Part shown: piece after piece, positions 46,016 to 55,193 of the stretch
Numbering within the stretch: the first letter of the stretch is position 1
Layout: the number at the start of each line of letters is the position of its first letter
Assembly: GCA_963752505.1 (NCBI GenBank)
Contig: CAVVYM010000001.1
Span: 1-64,000 of the forward strand
Length of the DNA: 64,000 nucleotides
Reading direction: 5' to 3'
Source of the DNA: JACJWR01 sp963752505
Lineage (GTDB): Bacteria > Actinomycetota > Actinomycetes > S36-B12 > UBA10799
The notes under the pieces: generated by a model
What the model was told of the DNA's origin: nothing
Database searches by the model: none
What the model saw: the letters and a program-made list of their open reading frames with translations, nothing else
Made by a program: the position numbers and the translations under genes

Positions 46016-47923
46016 GTGTCGGTCCAAGTGAACCTCCCGGCGCTCGGAGAGAGCGTCACCGAAGGCACAGTGACCCGCTGGCTCAAACAAGTCGGCGACA
46101 CGATCGAAGCCGATGAACCCCTAGTGGAGGTGAGCACCGACAAGGTTGACACTGAGATCCCCGCGCCGGCCGGCGGGGTACTGCTGGAGATTGCCGCCCC
46201 TGAGGACGCCGTCGTGGAAGTGGGCGGTGTCTTGGCCATCATCGGCGAGGCGTCCGAAGCGGCCGCGCCAGCGCAATCACCGGCCGCGGCCCCGGCCGCG
46301 ACCGCCGAGCCGACGCCCCCCTCGACCGCGGCCGCACCATCGGCGCCTCCGACTTCCACCTTTGCTCCGCCCCCACCGCCAAGTGGCAGCCCGGTGGGCG
46401 GCTTCCCGCCCCCGCCGACCGGCGCAGCGATTGCAGGTGTTGCCCCGCCGGCAGCACCCGCAGCGCCGCCCGCCCCCGCTCCGGCTGCCCCCGCTCCGGC
46501 TGCCCCGGTGCCGGCACATGCCGCCGCGGACGGATCGGCACCGAGCGGATCCGCGACCGAAGTCACCCTGCCTGCCCTCGGCGAGAGCGTCACCGAAGGC
46601 ACCGTGACCCGCTGGCTCAAGGAGGTGGGCGACACCGTCTCGACCGACGAGCCGCTGCTCGAGGTCAGCACCGACAAGGTCGACACCGAGATTCCTTCAC
46701 CAGCTTCGGGCACCCTCCTCGAGATCAGGGTCGCCACCGACGAAACGGCAGAGGTGGGTTCCGTCTTGGCGCTCATCGGCTCGGCAGACGCAGCACCTGC
46801 CGCGGCGCCGGCACCCACTGCAGCTCCCGCCGCCGCACCCGCACCCCCCACCGCACCGGCAGCTCCCCCCGCCGCACCCGCACCCCCCGCTTCACCGGCA
46901 GCTCCCGCCGCTGCACCCGCACCCCCCGCCGCTGCGCCCGCGCCCCCCGCCGCCGCACCGGCAGCTCCCCCCGCCGCTCCGGCAGCTCCCGCCGCCTCAG
47001 GCACCGTCCCCTACGTCACGCCACTCGTGCGCAAGCTTGCCAAGGAAGCGGGAGTCGATCTCACCACTGTGGCGGGTTCGGGCGTCGGCGGCCGCATCCG
47101 CAAGTCGGATGTCGAGGCGGCCATCTCCGCACGCAAGGCAGCCCCGGCCGCTGGCGCGGCCGTTGCCGCACCGGCGGCGAAGCGCACCCCGTTGGAGGCC
47201 TCGCCACTGCGGGGAACCACGGAGAAAATCAGCCGCCTGCGCCGCGTGATTGCGGACCGCATGGTCGAATCGCTGCAGGTCTCGGCCCAGCTGACCACGG
47301 TTGTCGAGGTTGACGTCACCCGTGTTGCGGCCCTGCGCGCCGCGAACAAGGCGGCGTTCCGCGCCAAACACGGCGTCAACCTGTCCTTCCTGCCCTTCTT
47401 CGCTGTGGCCTCGGTCGAGGCGCTCAAGGCCTTCCCGCAACTCAACGCCTCGCTCGACTTGGCAGCGGGAACGGTCACTTACCACGGCCAGGAAAACCTT
47501 GGCATCGCGGTGGATACCGAGCGAGGCCTTCTCGTTCCTGTGGTGCGCAATGCGGGCGACCTCGATGTCGCTGGCATGTCCGCGGCTGTTGCGGATATCG
47601 CCGAACGCACTCGAACCAACAAACTGTCACCCGACGACCTCACGGGGGGCACCTTCACCCTCACCAACACGGGAAGCCGGGGGGCACTCTTCGACACCCC
47701 GATCATCAACCAGCCACAGGTCGCGATTCTCGGGACCGGGGCCGTGGTCAAGCGACCCGTGGTGGTCACCGACGATCTCGGATCCGAGGCCATCGCCATC
47801 CGCTCGATGGTCTTCCTCGCGATCACCTATGACCACCGCCTGGTCGACGGAGCGGACGCGGCACGATTCCTCACCGCCGTCAAGGAGCGGTTGGAGGAAG
47901 GCGCGTTCGACCTTGGGCTGTAA
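46016..47923 (+). CDS. sucB: 2-oxoacid dehydrogenase E2 (dihydrolipoamide acyltransferase) with two lipoyl domains
   Basis: A 635-residue E2. Two lipoyl domains carry the lipoylated Lys at about residues 43 and 221 (VSTDKVDTEI in both). They are separated by Ala/Pro-rich linkers, the second being very long, about 70 residues (46770-47000). A peripheral subunit-binding domain (VTPLVRKLAKEAGVDL...GRIRKSDVEAAI) and the acyltransferase domain with catalytic His in TYDHRLVDGADAARFL follow. The N-terminal octad of the first domain (SVQVNLPALGESVTEGTV) is repeated almost exactly in the second, so the domains are a recent duplication. In mycobacteria this position is occupied by DlaT, which serves pyruvate dehydrogenase and antioxidant defence; the substrate (pyruvate or 2-oxoglutarate) cannot be fixed here. 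Confidence 0.94.
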   Translation: MSVQVNLPALGESVTEGTVTRWLKQVGDTIEADEPLVEVSTDKVDTEIPAPAGGVLLEIAAPEDAVVEVGGVLAIIGEASEAAAPAQSPAAAPAATAEPTPPSTAAAPSAPPTSTFAPPPPPSGSPVGGFPPPPTGAAIAGVAPPAAPAAPPAPAPAAPAPAAPVPAHAAADGSAPSGSATEVTLPALGESVTEGTVTRWLKEVGDTVSTDEPLLEVSTDKVDTEIPSPASGTLLEIRVATDETAEVGSVLALIGSADAAPAAAPAPTAAPAAAPAPPTAPAAPPAAPAPPASPAAPAAAPAPPAAAPAPPAAAPAAPPAAPAAPAASGTVPYVTPLVRKLAKEAGVDLTTVAGSGVGGRIRKSDVEAAISARKAAPAAGAAVAAPAAKRTPLEASPLRGTTEKISRLRRVIADRMVESLQVSAQLTTVVEVDVTRVAALRAANKAAFRAKHGVNLSFLPFFAVASVEALKAFPQLNASLDLAAGTVTYHGQENLGIAVDTERGLLVPVVRNAGDLDVAGMSAAVADIAERTRTNKLSPDDLTGGTFTLTNTGSRGALFDTPIINQPQVAILGTGAVVKRPVVVTDDLGSEAIAIRSMVFLAITYDHRLVDGADAARFLTAVKERLEEGAFDLGL

Positions 47924-47956
47924 CTTCGCCAGGCCTCGCAGTGCGAGACTTGTGCC

Positions 47957-48859
47957 ATGAGAATCGTTGTCGCTGGCTCATCCGGCCTGATCGGTACCGC
48001 GCTGGTCGCTGCATTGCGCGCGGACGGCCATGATGTCGTCCGGCTTGTCCGTCGACCCGCAGACGCTCCCGATGAAGTGAGTTGGGATCCAGTCGCCGGG
48101 GTGGTGAACTCCGACTTGGGCGACGTCGACGTCGCGTTCAACCTGGCTGGCGCCAACGTCGGCGACAAGCGGTGGACCAAGGCCTACAAGAAGGAGATCC
48201 GCGACTCCCGCGTGCTCACGACCGAGACCCTCTCACGCGTGATGGCCGCCATGTCGACCAAGCCGAAAGCACTCATCAACGGCTCGGCGATCGGCTACTA
48301 CGGCGATGCAGGGCCCGCACCCGTCACCGAGAACTCGCCACCCGGTGAGGGTTTCCTGGCTGACGTAGTGGTGGAGTGGGAGGCCGCCACCGAACCTGCC
48401 AGCGCTGCCGGCATTCGCGTGGTGCACGCCCGCACCGGCCTGGTGGTCAGTTCCAAGGGTGGAGCCTTCGGCCGGCTCATCGCGATCTTCAAGTACGGCG
48501 TCGGGGGCCGAGTGGGGAGCGGAAACCAGTACTGGTCGTTCATATCGCTGCGCGACGAAGTGCGTGCCCTGCAATTCTGCGCCGACCACGATTCGCTGAC
48601 AGGACCAGTGAACCTCGTCGCCCCGGAGGCGGTCACCAACCGCGAGGTCACGAAGGCGATCGCCGGGTTGCTGCGCCGGCCGGCATTCCTGCCGGTTCCC
48701 GCGCTTGCACTCAAGGCGGCCCTCGGTGAATTCGCCAGCGACATACTCGCGAGTCAGAACGTGGTTCCTGCGAAGCTCGAGCAAGCCGGCTTCACCTGGC
48801 TCGATCCGACGATCGAGCAGGCCCTGGCGGCAGGCCGGGAATCCGACTCCGAGAACTAG
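47957..48859 (+). CDS. TIGR01777 family SDR-type epimerase
   Basis: A 300-residue nucleotide-binding protein: VVAGSSGLIGTALVAALRADGH at the start, NGSAIGYYGDAG with the catalytic Tyr region, and the C-terminal domain (PVPALALKAALGEFASDILASQNVVPAKLEQAGF) typical of TIGR01777. It lies between the E2 gene and lipB, as in the mycobacterial Rv2216 position. The substrate is unknown. Confidence 0.9.
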   Translation: MRIVVAGSSGLIGTALVAALRADGHDVVRLVRRPADAPDEVSWDPVAGVVNSDLGDVDVAFNLAGANVGDKRWTKAYKKEIRDSRVLTTETLSRVMAAMSTKPKALINGSAIGYYGDAGPAPVTENSPPGEGFLADVVVEWEAATEPASAAGIRVVHARTGLVVSSKGGAFGRLIAIFKYGVGGRVGSGNQYWSFISLRDEVRALQFCADHDSLTGPVNLVAPEAVTNREVTKAIAGLLRRPAFLPVPALALKAALGEFASDILASQNVVPAKLEQAGFTWLDPTIEQALAAGRESDSEN

Positions 48860-49224
48860 ACGACGGCGACAACGCCCGCGATTGCGGCGAACGCAGCGGC
48901 CCCCGCGGCCAGGACGACAGATCGCGTCGACCACGCCCACAGCGGGCGACGCCTGCGACGGTGCCAAGCCATCAACGCAGGTGGCGGTGCGAGTTCAGAG
49001 GGAGGCGGCCAGAGCGACCCCACAACCGGCGGGTAGTCGACACCAGGCGGCGCCTCGGGGTTCAAAGGATGCGCTTGAGCGGCGGTCGGTTGGGCCCCGC
49101 TGACGGGGAGCAGCCAAGGCGGTGGCATCGGGTAGGGACGTTGACCGACTGGCGCCGGCAGGTTGCGAGGTATCACCACACCAGCCTGCCTGAAAGTGCC
49201 GAACCCGCCGCCGGTGTTATCCAC
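48856..49224 (-). CDS. Proline-rich tail-anchored small protein, unknown
   Basis: A 122-residue protein. The N-terminal 80 residues are Pro-rich (PAPVGQRPYPMPPPWLLPV, PPVVGSLWPPPSELAPPPALM). A cluster HRRRRRPLW is followed by one hydrophobic helix (about residues 99-121, SVVLAAGAAAFAAIAGVVAVV) that ends the protein. Its stop overlaps the upstream epimerase stop by 4 nt, in convergent orientation. Likely a real but unrecognised membrane-associated protein; coding potential rests on composition and position only. Confidence 0.55.
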   Translation of the reverse strand: MDNTGGGFGTFRQAGVVIPRNLPAPVGQRPYPMPPPWLLPVSGAQPTAAQAHPLNPEAPPGVDYPPVVGSLWPPPSELAPPPALMAWHRRRRRPLWAWSTRSVVLAAGAAAFAAIAGVVAVV

Positions 49225-49250
49225 AGGGGCAGCAGCCTAGGCTGACCCAC

Positions 49251-50522
49251 ATGAACGACTCCGTGCCCAGTCCCACCTTCCCTTCAGCCTGCGACGTGGT
49301 CGTGGTCGGGGCGGGGCTGGCCGGCCTCGCCGCCGCGCTGCACCTGCAGCGAGCTGGCTACCACGTGGTGGTCCTGGAGGCCGCCACCGAGGTTGGGGGT
49401 CGCATTCGTACCGACCGCGTGGACGGCTTCCGACTCGACCGAGGATTCCAGCTCTACAACCCTGCCTACCCGGAGGGCCGGCGCATGTTCGACCATTCGG
49501 CGCTCGACCTGAAGGGCTTCGAGCGGGGGGCCGTGGTCAGCACGACGGCCAGCCGAATCCGACTCGGCGATCCACGTTCGCACCCAACGTGGGCCCTGGA
49601 TGCGCTGCGAGCGCCGCTGGGCGGCCCGATCGGTCTGCTGCGGTTCGCCGCCTACGCCACCCGCTGCGCCATGTCGAATCCCGAGGAACTCGGCAGGCGC
49701 CCCGACGTACCCATCGGCGATGCGCTCTCGGCGGCCGGGGTGAAGGGGCAACTGCTGGACCGAGTTGTCCGACCCTTCCTGTCGGGCGTCTTCCTGGAAA
49801 CCGGGTTGAACACCAGCCGACGCTTCGCGGACCTCATCCTTCGCTCCTTCGTGCGGGGCACCCCCGCGGTACCCGCACTCGGCATGCAGGAGCTACCCGA
49901 GCAGCTGGCTGCGCAGTTGGATCACCTCCATACGAGCGCCCGAGTGCGCAACATTCGCCCGGGCACCGTCGAGACCGCGGACGGATCCGTCCGAGCCGAC
50001 GCCATCGTGGTGGCCGTGGGCCCCACCGCGGTGCCTCGGCTGATCGACGGGTTCCGCTCCCCGACCATGCACGCGTGCACGACCTGGTACCACGTGCCCG
50101 ACCAGCCACCCGCCGAACTCGCAGCGGGCCTGCCGATCCTCACGATCGACGGCGACGGCACCGGACCAATGGTCAACAGTGCGGTGATGACCCATGCAGC
50201 GCCTTCATACGCACCACCGGGAAAGTCCCTGGTGGCGAGCACCGCCGTGGGCATCGCCGACGGGAACTCAGAGGCTCTGGTGCGCTCCCAACTGGCGCAG
50301 ATGTACCAGGTCGATACCGCCAACTGGACAACTCTCGCGGTCTATCACGTTGCCGATGCGCTGCCGGCGATGTCGGTACCGCTCAACCTACGCAAGGACG
50401 TCAACCTCGGAGATGGACTCTTCATCGCTGGCGACCACCGCGACACCGCGAGCATCCAGGGCGCGCTGGTGAGCGGTCGGCGGGCAGCGAACGCGGTGCA
50501 CGCCGCAGCAGTCAGAGGCTGA
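49251..50522 (+). CDS. FAD-dependent amine oxidase/phytoene desaturase-like oxidoreductase
   Basis: A 423-residue flavoprotein with the dinucleotide-binding signature GAGLAGLAAALHLQRAGYHVVVLEAATEVGGRIRT at residues 20-54 and the C-terminal FAD-contacting GDHRDTASIQGALVSGRRAA. Such proteins oxidise amines, porphyrinogens or carotenoids; the substrate is not indicated by the neighbours. It overlaps the hydrolase tail by 11 nt in convergent orientation. Confidence 0.85.
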   Translation: MNDSVPSPTFPSACDVVVVGAGLAGLAAALHLQRAGYHVVVLEAATEVGGRIRTDRVDGFRLDRGFQLYNPAYPEGRRMFDHSALDLKGFERGAVVSTTASRIRLGDPRSHPTWALDALRAPLGGPIGLLRFAAYATRCAMSNPEELGRRPDVPIGDALSAAGVKGQLLDRVVRPFLSGVFLETGLNTSRRFADLILRSFVRGTPAVPALGMQELPEQLAAQLDHLHTSARVRNIRPGTVETADGSVRADAIVVAVGPTAVPRLIDGFRSPTMHACTTWYHVPDQPPAELAAGLPILTIDGDGTGPMVNSAVMTHAAPSYAPPGKSLVASTAVGIADGNSEALVRSQLAQMYQVDTANWTTLAVYHVADALPAMSVPLNLRKDVNLGDGLFIAGDHRDTASIQGALVSGRRAANAVHAAAVRG

Positions 50523-51390
50523 GGCTGTCGGCGACGGTGGCAGCCACCACCGTCGAGCCGGTGTAGACGCCAGGATCGTGGAACCCCCCGGGACCACTCA
50601 AGCGCGACCCGGCTGTGATGAATGCGTCGACGGCCTGCGGGAACCGCCGACTTGCGCCTCGGCCCCACGGCACCGGATCCCGGGTGTTCACCACGTTGAG
50701 CCAGCCGCCCACGCGCTCGGAGGGGAACTCCACCACTGGGTCCCACTCGTAGGTGCGGCCGTCGTCGATGCCCAAGGGACTGCCAACAGTGACCAACACG
50801 TCGATGCCAAAGTCGTAGATGTGCAGTGCGTCGAGCACCACCATCGACCCCAGGCTGTGGGCGATGACGATGCGCGGCCGGGCTGAGGATCCGGCGATCT
50901 GCGCCGCCACCTTCTCCCGCGCCCGGCGCCGCGCGTCCGAATCGTTCCGGTAGGCGACCGCGTGCCACATCCCCGGCAGCGGCAGTCGCGCGACCACCTC
51001 ACTCGGGAAGATCTTGGGCGGCCGCAGTCGGCGCACGCCATCCGTGCCGCCGGGGGCGCCCGCCGCCTGGGCGACGATGCCCTCCAACCGCCGCTGGCGC
51101 GCGAGTGCGCCCGCGCTCAGGGTCGATCCACCCGGTCGCGTGGGCAGCGGCGTGCGGGCCGGTGCGGCGACGTCCAGCCCGGGGCGGTCCGCGCCGGAGC
51201 CTGACTCGAATACCTCCGTGTACCGGAGCGTTCTGAAGCGGATGCTGGAGGTCGCAATGCCCATGCACCGCAACCGCGCTGACAGCGCCGCATCCCAGCC
51301 TGGAACCGGTCCGCCGACGCCGTGGACGAAAAGGACCTCACCGACGTGGGGATCCGCACCGCCGGAAGGCGTACTGTGTCCAGCGTGCAA
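50512..51390 (-). CDS. Alpha/beta hydrolase, probable esterase
   Basis: A 292-residue protein if TTG at 51390 is the start; the nucleophile elbow is in IVIAHSLGSMVVLDA, and the oxyanion region is in VLFVHGVGGPVPGWDA. The frame is open to an ATG at 51474 that would overlap lipB by 90 nt, so I favour the shorter form; the start remains open. The acidic/His catalytic residues are likely in LVTVGSPLG...VNTRDPVPW and GFHDPGVY. Substrate unknown. Confidence 0.8.
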   Translation of the reverse strand: MHAGHSTPSGGADPHVGEVLFVHGVGGPVPGWDAALSARLRCMGIATSSIRFRTLRYTEVFESGSGADRPGLDVAAPARTPLPTRPGGSTLSAGALARQRRLEGIVAQAAGAPGGTDGVRRLRPPKIFPSEVVARLPLPGMWHAVAYRNDSDARRRAREKVAAQIAGSSARPRIVIAHSLGSMVVLDALHIYDFGIDVLVTVGSPLGIDDGRTYEWDPVVEFPSERVGGWLNVVNTRDPVPWGRGASRRFPQAVDAFITAGSRLSGPGGFHDPGVYTGSTVVAATVADSLSL

Positions 51391-52020
51391 CCGGTGATCC
51401 TCCCACTCGATCTCGGACAACGCCTCGTCCCTTATCAGCAAGGTTGGGAGTTGCAGGAGCGTCTGCACTCCCAAGTAGTCGACGGCACCACAATACCCAC
51501 GATTCTCTTACTCGAACACGAGCACGTATACACGGCGGGCACCCGCACCGAGCCCGCCGATCTGCCGCCGGCGCACGAACCGCTGGTGCAGGTGAACCGA
51601 GGTGGTCGGATCACTTGGCACGGCCCGGGGCAGGTCGTCGCTTATCCAATCGTGCCGCTCGCCAGTCCGGTTGATGTGGTGGCTTTCGTCCGCCAATTGG
51701 AGGCCGCGCTGATTGCGACCTGTGCGGATTTCGGCGTCGAGGGCACCAGAGTTCCGGGCCGAAGCGGCGTATGGGTCGAAGGCAACCGAAAGATAGCCGC
51801 CATCGGCGTCCGGGTGGCCCGCGGTGTCGCCATGCACGGCGTGGCCCTGAACGTCGACTGCGACCTGGCGAACTTCACCCGGATCGTTCCCTGCGGCATC
51901 AGCGACGCCGACGTGACGTCCCTAGCCGCCGAAGGCGCCGCGTTGCCACCAGACGAGGCGGTGGTCGACGTGGGAGTGCGACTAGGCGCGCACCTGCGCG
52001 ATCACCTGTCCTGGGATTAG
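51385..52020 (+). CDS. lipB: Octanoyl-[acyl-carrier protein]:protein octanoyltransferase
   Basis: Transfers octanoate from acyl carrier protein to the lipoyl domains of E2 and GcvH. The catalytic Cys/Lys pair lies in IVPCGISDADVTSL and GNRKIAAIGVRVARGV; GGRITWHGPGQVVAYPIV is the substrate-binding stretch. GTG 51385 (MQPVILPLDLGQ) is preferred; another in-frame GTG lies 3 codons earlier. 211 residues. Substrates in this window are the two lipoyl domains at sucB. Confidence 0.95.
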   Translation: MQPVILPLDLGQRLVPYQQGWELQERLHSQVVDGTTIPTILLLEHEHVYTAGTRTEPADLPPAHEPLVQVNRGGRITWHGPGQVVAYPIVPLASPVDVVAFVRQLEAALIATCADFGVEGTRVPGRSGVWVEGNRKIAAIGVRVARGVAMHGVALNVDCDLANFTRIVPCGISDADVTSLAAEGAALPPDEAVVDVGVRLGAHLRDHLSWD

Positions 52021-52029
52021 GCTCGTCCT

Positions 52030-52995
52030 GTGACCTCACAACCCCTTTCCGACGATGCTGCTGGGCCCGTGGCGCCACCGGGACGAAAACTGCTCCGGCT
52101 GGAGGTGCGCAACGCGGCGGTTCCCATCGAGCGCAAACCACCCTGGATTCGCACCAAGTTCCGCACTGGACCGGAGTTCTCCGACATCCACGCCACCGTC
52201 ACGGAGCAGGGCCTGCACACCGTCTGCCAGGAAGCCGGTTGCCCCAACATCTACGAATGCTGGGAGGACCGCGAAGCCACCTTCCTCATCGGTGGCGACC
52301 AGTGCACCCGGCGCTGCGACTTCTGCCAGATCGACACCGGCAAACCAACTCCGCTGGACGCGGACGAACCGCGCCGGGTGGCGGAATCCGTGGTGGCGAT
52401 GGGGCTGCGCTATGCGACGGTGACCGGGGTGGCCCGCGACGACCTTCCCGACGAGGGAGCCTGGTTGTACGCCGAGACCATCCGCGCGATCCACGAGGCA
52501 CTGCCCGGCTGCGGCGTCGAGATCCTCATCCCCGACTTCTCCGGCAATCCAGCCCTGCTGCAGGAGGTCTTCGATGCCCGCCCCGAAGTCCTGGCGCACA
52601 ATCTCGAGACCGTTCCCCGGCTGATGAAGCGGATCCGACCCGCCTTCCGCTACGAACGTTCCCTCTCGGTGCTCACACTCGCCCGGGCCGATGGCCTGGT
52701 CACGAAGTCGAACCTGATCCTTGGCATGGGTGAGACCGACGACGAGGTCGTGGCGGCGCTCGCCGACCTCCACGAGGCCGGCTGTGATCTCGTCACGATC
52801 ACGCAGTACTTGCGCCCCACTCCGCGGCACCACCCCGTCGAACGCTGGGTTGAGCCTGAGCAGTTCGATGAGTTCGCGCGCATCGCCACGGAGGAGATCG
52901 GCTTCCTGGGAGTCATGTCCGGCCCGCTGGTGCGTTCGTCGTACCGGGCCGGCCGGTTGTATCGGCAAGCCGCGGCGGCACGATCGGCTACGTGA
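52030..52995 (+). CDS. lipA: Lipoyl synthase
   Basis: Radical SAM enzyme that inserts two sulfurs into the octanoyl group. The SAM cluster motif CTRRCDFCQI (CxxxCxxC) and the auxiliary cluster cysteines CQEAGCPNIYEC are intact; ends with VRSSYRAGRL (conserved RSSY). 321 residues, GTG start at 52030, 9 nt after lipB. It acts on the product of LipB. Confidence 0.97.
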   Translation: MTSQPLSDDAAGPVAPPGRKLLRLEVRNAAVPIERKPPWIRTKFRTGPEFSDIHATVTEQGLHTVCQEAGCPNIYECWEDREATFLIGGDQCTRRCDFCQIDTGKPTPLDADEPRRVAESVVAMGLRYATVTGVARDDLPDEGAWLYAETIRAIHEALPGCGVEILIPDFSGNPALLQEVFDARPEVLAHNLETVPRLMKRIRPAFRYERSLSVLTLARADGLVTKSNLILGMGETDDEVVAALADLHEAGCDLVTITQYLRPTPRHHPVERWVEPEQFDEFARIATEEIGFLGVMSGPLVRSSYRAGRLYRQAAAARSAT

Positions 52996-53059
52996 TGCGC
53001 CGCCCGACCGGTGCACCGACCGTTTGGCAGCTCCCTTGAGTCGGCGTCCCGCTGCCTCA

Positions 53060-53584
53060 ATGACCGTGGTGGCCCTGCACGTGTGGCCGCAGGACTCTGC
53101 CGTGCCGATACCCCGTGACGAATTGGAGTTGACGTGGGCGGGCGCCGAGGAAGACCGGCATGGCGGCCTCACGATGGCGTCCGACACACGCTCGGCGCAC
53201 GTCTACGCGAGGGGCACGACCATCCGCAACCATCGGCAGTTGTCACTTGTGTCGCTGGAGGAGTTGGCCCAGATCGCAGAACGCCTCGGCGTGGCCGAAC
53301 TCGCGCCCGGCTTGATCGCGGACAACATCTGCTTGTCGGGCGCACCCGAACTCACCGCCCTGCCCCGCATGAGTCGGCTGGAGTTCGCCAGCGGTGCCGT
53401 GCTCATGACCGGCGGGGTCAACAACCCCTGCACGATTGCCGGACGCATGGTCGAGCGGATCCACGGCACCGCGGCTGAGAAGTTCCCCAAAGCTGCCTGG
53501 GACCGACGCGGCATCACAGGGTGGGTGGATCTTCCCGGCCGCGTCTCGGTGGGCGACGACGTCATCGTTCACCCACCCGGCTAG
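53060..53584 (+). CDS. MOSC domain protein
   Basis: A 174-residue protein with the MOSC core: EEDRHGG near residue 36, ADNICLSGAPELTALPRMSRLEFASGAVLMTGGVNNPC, and a conserved Cys before the C-terminus. MOSC proteins bind molybdenum cofactor or handle sulfur-carrier reactions; the specific role is unknown. It lies 64 nt after lipA, a sulfur-insertion enzyme, which may be chance. ATG 53060 chosen over the longer open frame because it gives the family N-terminus. Confidence 0.85.
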   Translation: MTVVALHVWPQDSAVPIPRDELELTWAGAEEDRHGGLTMASDTRSAHVYARGTTIRNHRQLSLVSLEELAQIAERLGVAELAPGLIADNICLSGAPELTALPRMSRLEFASGAVLMTGGVNNPCTIAGRMVERIHGTAAEKFPKAAWDRRGITGWVDLPGRVSVGDDVIVHPPG

Positions 53585-53630
53585 GCGAAAATTCCGCACC
53601 GAACTCCGTTGTGAGCCGGCCGGTCCCAGA

Positions 53631-55193
53631 TCAGGCCCCGATGGCGCTCTTGACGTTCCACTTCACGGCGCCGGCGAAATCGCGGAGGTGCTCAAACATC
53701 GTGTAGTCCTCGCTGCTCGCCTCGACTGCCGCCATCAGGTCGTAGTGCGACCGCGCCAGGGTGGAATCGAAGTCGCGCCGCATGGGCTCGAAGGCGTCGT
53801 AGCCGTACTTGCGGTAGATACGCGGCATGAGGGCGCGGAACAGCCGCACCCGCTCGTGCAGCCCCGATGAGTAGGACATGGGGTTCTTCGGCCGGGCGTA
53901 GATGTAGTCGGGCAGCAGATCCTTATGCGCCTGACGCACGATCCACTTCTCGACTCCGTCGCGCACCTTGAACTCCAACGGGATCCGCATCGAAAGCTGC
54001 AGCATCTCGATGTCGAGGAAGGGCACCCTGGCTTCCACCCGCTGGCCCATGCTGGTGCGGTCCACCCGCTGCAGTTCCGTGCGGCTGAGGTGTCGAATCT
54101 TCTGCCGGAAGAGCGTGCGGGCGTCCGTCGCCTCGACGTCGCGGTACATCTGATAACCGCCGAACAACTCATCCGAGCCATCGCCGGTGAGCACCACTTT
54201 GACGCCTGCCTTGTGCACGGCGTCGAACAGGGCCATGGAAACGACCGCATTGATCACGTCGCCGTACTCGGTCAGTTCCGCCACCCGCACGGCTTCCCGC
54301 ACAGCCACCATTCCGATGTCGCTCGGGGCCAGTTCCACAACGACGTGAGGAACTCCGAGGTCGGCTGTGAGTCGGCGGGCGTAGTCGAGGTCCGGGCTGC
54401 CCGGAGCGCCCACTGTGAAGGCGACCACGTCTGGATGCAGTTGCTGCGCCAGCATCAACGTCAGCGACGAATCCAACCCGCCGGACAGCACCACGCCCAC
54501 CCGCAGGTCGGTATCGACCCGCCGCGCGACGGCGCCACGCAGGGTGGTTCGCACCGCTTCCGCCGCCTCGTCGACGTCGGTGAGTTCCGGCGCACCCTCG
54601 CCGAGGGTCAGCAGGTCGATGTAGGGGTGAAGGTCGGCGGGTAGACCGGGTGCGAGCCAGCCACAGTGCCCGGGCGGCACCTCATGAATCGGCGTCCCAA
54701 TGGCGGCGAGCGCTTTGACCTCCGATGCGACCAGGAGGTGGGAATCGCGCTGCGTCCAGTACAACGGCTTGACCCCGACTGGGTCACGCGCCACGAACAC
54801 CCGGTTGGTGAACCGGTCGAGCGCCGCGAAAGCGAACTCTCCGCGGAACTTCAGCAGAGCCTCCGTCCGCCAGGCCAGGAAAGCTTCGAGCACGACCTCG
54901 GTGTCACTGCGGCTGATGAACTCCCGCCCGTCGCCCTCGAGTTCCGAACGCAGGGCGTCGTGGTTGAAGACTTCGCCGTTGTAGCAGAGCGACCAGCGTC
55001 CATCGCGCGAGTGCCAAGGCTGCTGCGCGTGCTCGCGGTCGACGATCTTCAGTCGCGCCGTGCCCAGCAGAGCCTCGTCACTGGCACAACTCTCCTGCGA
55101 TTCACCGCGCGGCGCGATCGCCGACATCATCGCGTCAAAAGCCGCGGCATGCCGATTCGCTTCGGGCCCCACCACCAGGGCGATCCCACACAT
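53631..55193 (-). CDS. asnB: Asparagine synthase (glutamine-hydrolysing)
   Basis: A class II amidotransferase of 520 residues. Catalytic Cys2 follows Met (MCGIALVVG); LCYNGEVFNHDALR and GVVLSGGLDSSLTLMLA mark the glutaminase and ATP-pyrophosphatase domains, and TGDGSDELFGGYQMYRD and VPFLDIEML are active-site blocks. It makes asparagine, or amidates a related carboxylate such as a cell-wall precursor, as some AsnB relatives do. The ATG at 55193 directly follows the stop of the upstream gene (TGAATG). Confidence 0.93.
   Translation of the reverse strand: MCGIALVVGPEANRHAAAFDAMMSAIAPRGESQESCASDEALLGTARLKIVDREHAQQPWHSRDGRWSLCYNGEVFNHDALRSELEGDGREFISRSDTEVVLEAFLAWRTEALLKFRGEFAFAALDRFTNRVFVARDPVGVKPLYWTQRDSHLLVASEVKALAAIGTPIHEVPPGHCGWLAPGLPADLHPYIDLLTLGEGAPELTDVDEAAEAVRTTLRGAVARRVDTDLRVGVVLSGGLDSSLTLMLAQQLHPDVVAFTVGAPGSPDLDYARRLTADLGVPHVVVELAPSDIGMVAVREAVRVAELTEYGDVINAVVSMALFDAVHKAGVKVVLTGDGSDELFGGYQMYRDVEATDARTLFRQKIRHLSRTELQRVDRTSMGQRVEARVPFLDIEMLQLSMRIPLEFKVRDGVEKWIVRQAHKDLLPDYIYARPKNPMSYSSGLHERVRLFRALMPRIYRKYGYDAFEPMRRDFDSTLARSHYDLMAAVEASSEDYTMFEHLRDFAGAVKWNVKSAIGA

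Noticed and set aside
46770..47000. Coding tandem repeat as a mobile or CRISPR-like array
   Set aside because: The repeats are Ala/Pro codons of the E2 linker in one intact frame.
45799..47004. Long minus-strand open frame of about 400 residues opposite sucB
   Set aside because: It is a low-complexity Ala/Gly/Ser translation of the antisense of the two lipoyl domains and their Pro/Ala linkers; sucB fully explains the DNA.
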